Below are positions 60,702 to 64,000 of a stretch of 64,000 nucleotides of DNA, piece after piece. A model generated the notes under the pieces. It worked only from the letters and a program-made list of their open reading frames with translations. It did not search any database and was not told the origin of the DNA. Positions within the stretch are counted from its first letter, which is position 1. The number at the start of each line of letters is the position of its first letter. Source of the DNA: JBNLBS01 sp050303415 (GTDB lineage Bacteria; Pseudomonadota; Gammaproteobacteria; Methylococcales; Methylomonadaceae); NCBI GenBank assembly GCA_050303415.1, contig JBNLBS010000019.1, positions 1 to 64,000 on the forward strand. The letters run 5' to 3'. The translations under genes and the position numbers were made by a program.

Positions 60702-62858
60702 TTAACTGACCTCCTCTCTGGGGTCTTTGCATTGGTTGAAAAAATCGTAGAAGTCCAGGGCCTCTATAATTCCGGCAGCAAATTTTTGCTTGGCAAAATA
60801 AATGCGCTCGACATCCAGTAATTGTGACAATTCCTCATAATGACGATTAGCGACGACCGCAGCCAGCGTATTCCCTCGCATCATATCTTCATCGGCCCCC
60901 GAACCACCGGCAACAAAGATGCGTTCTAATGGAATACCCCATCTATCCGCTACATAACGTAATGCCAAGCCTTTAGAGGCACGCTGGGGTAAAACATCCA
61001 AATATTGGCCAAATGCCAACTGTACATACACAGACTGTTCTTCCTGGTGCAATAAACTTTTAATTTCTTCTATATCCGTTGTTGAAGTATCGATGTAATA
61101 ACTTAACTTGAAACGGCTTTGTTCTGTTTTGGGTTGTTTCTGCAAGCCCGGATAATTATCCAGAATTTTTCTGATCTTATGCGGCGTCCAATGAAAGTCG
61201 ATATGTTTTTCCCAGGCAATATCTGTCGCTAATTTCGGCGAGTAATTAATTTCTGTACCGCTACTGGTGATTAAAATATCCGGCTCAGGGATTTTATACT
61301 GTTTCATCAGTTTTAAGGCGGAATCTAATCGACGCCCCGTCGCTACAGAAAATTTTGTGCTTTTACGGTGTTTACGTATCAAACCCGTCAATTCCTGCAG
61401 TGCTTCCATATCACCCAATAAGTTTTGATCCAAATCACTGACTATGGCGCGGTCGGAATAAAGTTGATTTCGCCTGTTAACAGGCTCCCGGGTTAACCGT
61501 TCGGAATGTTGCACAATCGGCTGGACTAATTCCATATAGCGTTTGGCATGGGATTTCCAGGAATAATGTTCACGGACATTTGTTAAACCCTGTTTACTGA
61601 ACTTGCACCATAGTTTCTTATCGGTCAACAACCTTAACAAGGCATCACTGATTGATTCCGGTTCCAACGGGTCGATTAAAAAACCATTATGGCAATTTCC
61701 AATAATATCCCTTGGCCCGCCGTCTTCAGTAGCTACAATCGGCAATCCGGTCGCCGCAGCTTCAATTAAAGTCAAACCAAAAGGTTCAGTCAGAGCCGGA
61801 TTAACAAACACACCACCTAATGCAGCTGCAATTCGGTAAAACAACACCACCTGTTGGCGTCGGTGATGTTTTGGCATGGAGACTTTTCCGTAAAGATCAT
61901 AACGGTCAATGGCGACTAATAATTCATGAAAAACCTCTTGTGCACCATCATCCAAATCGTCAATATCATCGCGGTTTCCAGCAACTATGACTAAATTGGC
62001 CAATTCCTGCAAGCGCGCCGACTGACCGTACGCTTCAACCAAAGCGGTGATATTTTTACGTTTATCAGGTCTTGAAAGAGCCAGAATAATTGGCTTTTGA
62101 GCATCTTTTAAATGATAAGTAATCTTGTCAAACAAGGGCGAGTCAAGATCATCCTGTTCCGGCGGGGTAAACTGGGTTAAATCAGTTCCAGGCGGAATAA
62201 CCCGCATCTGCTCGGGTTGATAATAATCATAAAGCTCGTATTGCTCTTTAATTTCTTGACGGGTACTGGTAATGACACGTTCTGCACTTGCCAAGACCTG
62301 CTCTTCAGCTTCAATTCTGCGGGCAATATGATAACGTTCTTCAATTTCAACACTTGAAAGACCGCTGGCCAATAAACGGTAACGCTTGACTCTGCCCAAA
62401 GAATGCCCGGTATAAATCAGAGGAACGCCAAGCAAACTGGTTAAACGAACACCGACATAACCGGCGTCAGCATAATGACTGTGAATAATATCCGGCAGCG
62501 TATCGCTTTGTTTAAAAAAGCTGGTTACATTATCAACAAACGCATCCATATAATCCCATAACTGCTCCTTTGGGATATATTTATCAGGGCCGGCATCGAT
62601 TCGTATTATGCGTAAATTTTCTGACAAGGTTTCAACCGGTTCGGCATATTCAGGCGCTATCGTACTATCGACTATCCGTCGGGTAATCAAATCGACTCGA
62701 CAAACCCCGGGTTCACTGGCCAAGGCTTTTGCCAGTTCCAGGACATATAATGTTTGCCCGCCGGTATCAGCATCCCGTCCTAATTCAAGGTTTTTTCCGC
62801 GAATCAAACCATGAATACTCAGTAGCACGATATACAATTGATCTTTTACTTTACTCAT
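60702..62858 (-). CDS. sps: Sucrose-phosphate synthase with C-terminal phosphatase-like domain
   Basis: 718 aa. GT-B glycosyltransferase (1 to about 470): IHGLIRGKNLELGRDADTGGQTLYVLELAKAL, HSHYADAGYVGVRLTSLLGVPLIYTGHSLGRVKRYRLL, and the donor site NPALTEPFGLTLIEAAATGLPIVATEDGGP. The C-terminal HAD domain (about 475-710) keeps a DLDQN motif and VAGGSGADEDM. It makes sucrose-6-phosphate from UDP- or ADP-glucose and fructose-6-phosphate. In methanotrophs sucrose is an osmoprotectant and carbon reserve. First gene of the operon. Confidence 0.94.
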   Translation of the reverse strand: MSKVKDQLYIVLLSIHGLIRGKNLELGRDADTGGQTLYVLELAKALASEPGVCRVDLITRRIVDSTIAPEYAEPVETLSENLRIIRIDAGPDKYIPKEQLWDYMDAFVDNVTSFFKQSDTLPDIIHSHYADAGYVGVRLTSLLGVPLIYTGHSLGRVKRYRLLASGLSSVEIEERYHIARRIEAEEQVLASAERVITSTRQEIKEQYELYDYYQPEQMRVIPPGTDLTQFTPPEQDDLDSPLFDKITYHLKDAQKPIILALSRPDKRKNITALVEAYGQSARLQELANLVIVAGNRDDIDDLDDGAQEVFHELLVAIDRYDLYGKVSMPKHHRRQQVVLFYRIAAALGGVFVNPALTEPFGLTLIEAAATGLPIVATEDGGPRDIIGNCHNGFLIDPLEPESISDALLRLLTDKKLWCKFSKQGLTNVREHYSWKSHAKRYMELVQPIVQHSERLTREPVNRRNQLYSDRAIVSDLDQNLLGDMEALQELTGLIRKHRKSTKFSVATGRRLDSALKLMKQYKIPEPDILITSSGTEINYSPKLATDIAWEKHIDFHWTPHKIRKILDNYPGLQKQPKTEQSRFKLSYYIDTSTTDIEEIKSLLHQEEQSVYVQLAFGQYLDVLPQRASKGLALRYVADRWGIPLERIFVAGGSGADEDMMRGNTLAAVVANRHYEELSQLLDVERIYFAKQKFAAGIIEALDFYDFFNQCKDPREEVS

Positions 62859-62878
62859 AATTGTATTCCACCCCCTGT

Positions 62879-62907
62879 TTTATAGATATATGTCAGACAC
62901 TAATCAA
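62879..62907 (-). promoter_or_regulatory. Possible sigma-70 promoter for sps
   Basis: Minus strand TTGATT, 17 bp, TATAAA. The predicted start would fall about 14 bp before the ATG, inside or next to the AGGGGGTGG ribosome binding site, which makes it doubtful. Confidence 0.3.
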
Positions 62908-63330
62908 TATATCCACACTATATCAGATAAAAACACCTAATAAATCATAACCTAGTAAACAAGTTTATGCGACCGGGCTAAAATATTAGGAAGTCAAACC
63001 TCGCACGAAGCCGGGAATTTCAGTTTTATATTTAACATATCCGTGGAGTTGATACCGGTATCGTTACTGCTTTACTGTTGGAGCAATCTTGAACAGGGGG
63101 ACGATGAAATTCCTGCTGCACAAGAGGAAAATGTGGATCACCCGTTTGCAAATAATTTTGTGGTAGCAATACGCTTATAGAATACTGAAACGGCTTTCAT
63201 TGGTCTGCAGTGAAAACACGATCGCCTGATATCCGAGGAAAAAATAGTAAGTGTCGACAGCATGAGCCAACCCAGTATCTGATATGATTGGACACAGAAA
63301 ACCGCTAATTCAATTAATATATAAATGAAG

Positions 63331-63352
63331 CAGGACACTCGAAAGTGTCCTG
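63331..63352 (-). terminator. Hairpin after the small exported protein gene
   Basis: Perfect 9-bp stem CAGGACACT / AGTGTCCTG around a 4-nt loop, 24 bp past the stop codon. The following minus-strand bases are not T-rich, so termination efficiency is uncertain. Confidence 0.6.
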
Positions 63353-63376
63353 AAATGAATACCCGGCTATAATAAA

Positions 63377-63721
63377 TTAAAATTGACTTCTTAAATCAGC
63401 AAAGCCTTTACTCGCCTCGGCTAAATGTTGTTTAGCAACATCTAAGTTACCTTTTTGTGCTGCAAAGCGTGCTTGTTTTAAATGCCCGTTAGCCCGTTGA
63501 CGCTTTATGTCAATGTTGTCACCTTGTGGTATTTCCTTAACTACTTTTGCCGCCGTTCTGATTAACAGAATAACGTCTTCTTTAGATGAGCCATTGTCAA
63601 TAGCCTTTGATGCTTCAGTAACTTTCTCTGATACCAGGTCTATAATCTCACCAACGCCGGCAAAAACAACAGAAGAAGTAACGATAAAAAGAACAAACGT
63701 AATATTTTTTAAAAGTTTCAT
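63377..63721 (-). CDS. Small exported helical protein
   Basis: 114 aa. Signal peptide MKLLKNITFVLFIVTSSVVFA, then about 90 residues predicted as helical pairs: VSEKVTEASKAIDNGSSKEDVILLIRTAAKVVKEI and GHLKQARFAAQKGNLDVAKQHLAEASKGF. The pattern resembles SmbP-like helical-hairpin periplasmic proteins but without the His-rich metal sites. Function unknown. Confidence 0.7.
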   Translation of the reverse strand: MKLLKNITFVLFIVTSSVVFAGVGEIIDLVSEKVTEASKAIDNGSSKEDVILLIRTAAKVVKEIPQGDNIDIKRQRANGHLKQARFAAQKGNLDVAKQHLAEASKGFADLRSQF

Positions 63722-64000
63722 TTATTAGTCCCTATATTATTTAACAAAATCAAAGACATATAAAAACAACTATATACCCATCTGCATTCTACCATAGATA
63801 ATATAAGGAAATATTTTAAAACTGGTATTCTCTATAACAAATATTACCCATTTTAAAAACCGTATATTTTCTTATACATTTATAATCACAATTAGAAAAT
63901 ATTAATACGGCTAATAAATATCCTGGCTAATTCATTGCCAAGATCCAACCTGACAGCTATTACTAAGCTTTTTATAGCAATATATTTACTCCCCTTCATT
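63722..64000. other. AT-rich end of the window, nothing identified
   Basis: 279 bp upstream of the small exported protein gene, very AT-rich, likely containing its promoter. No gene start reaching the window edge was recognised. Confidence 0.4.

Larger units (their letters stand above)
62859..63376. other. Intergenic region upstream of the sucrose operon
   Basis: 518 bp. On the plus strand 63043-63180 reads as a short open frame from GTG (VELIPVSLLLYCWSNLEQ onward, ending NNFVVAIRL); its text looks protein-like but it has no ribosome binding site and may be a gene remnant. A hairpin at 63331-63352 marks the end of the next gene. No other feature was seen. Confidence 0.45.

Noticed and set aside
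63138..63338. 66-codon open frame on the minus strand upstream of sps
   Set aside because: No ribosome binding site, and it reads through the hairpin at 63331-63352; unlikely to be a gene.

Overview
The window looks like chromosome of a motile gammaproteobacterial methanotroph (Methylococcales). This rests on the sucrose cluster at the right end (sps-spp-fruK-ams, an arrangement known from methanotrophs such as Methylomicrobium alcaliphilum), a Pseudomonas-type flagellar/chemotaxis block, and the leuC-leuD-leuB-asd-fimV order shared with Pseudomonas. No methane oxidation gene is present, so the assignment is an inference.

Layout. 1-18025 (minus strand): a late flagellar export/motor operon, fliL-fliM-fliN-fliO-fliP-fliQ-fliR-flhB-flhA-flhF-flhG-fliA, behind a candidate sigma-54 promoter. 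It runs into cheY-cheZ-cheA-cheB-motC-motD-parA-(cheW-like, cut by the window edge) behind a candidate FliA promoter. 18257-30899: a DUF2892 protein, an orphan receiver-HPt protein, fimV, asd, leuB, leuD, leuC, adk, a CBS-domain protein, a DUF1415 protein, a WYL-GGDEF fusion and a DUF599 protein. 31110-35645: rhlE, an exported GlcG/HbpS-like protein, a TPR lipoprotein, a repeat-rich spacer and msrA. 36228-48649: a RegB/RegA-type redox two-component pair, mazG, a PfkB kinase, dgkA, gcvH, an HME-type RND efflux pair with an overlapping hydrolase, and a large chemoreceptor.

48871-54218 is the most unusual part. An XRE-family regulator diverges from a consensus sigma-70 promoter that starts a probable ~215-nt RNA ending in a strong terminator. 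Further RNA-like elements follow, then two tandem tRNA-like genes. One has a CAT anticodon, a U1:A72 pair and no encoded CCA; the other has a degenerate anticodon arm and a short D-loop. Next comes a ~218-nt segment closed by an 11-of-12-bp helix, then an anchorless slipin (SPFH) protein, the RNA ligase RtcB, a 325-aa protein I do not recognise and a small basic protein. RtcB seals broken RNAs, so the array suggests an RNA-repair or tRNA-damage-response island whose own tRNA-like RNAs could be sensor, decoy or substrate.

54316-64000: NAD-malic enzyme, an exported glutaredoxin, the sucrose operon (synthesis by SPS and SPP, breakdown by amylosucrase and fructokinase) and a small exported helical protein. 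Several start codons were moved inward to ATG/GTG codons with better ribosome binding sites; each case is stated. No rRNA genes, CRISPR arrays or intact insertion sequences were seen.
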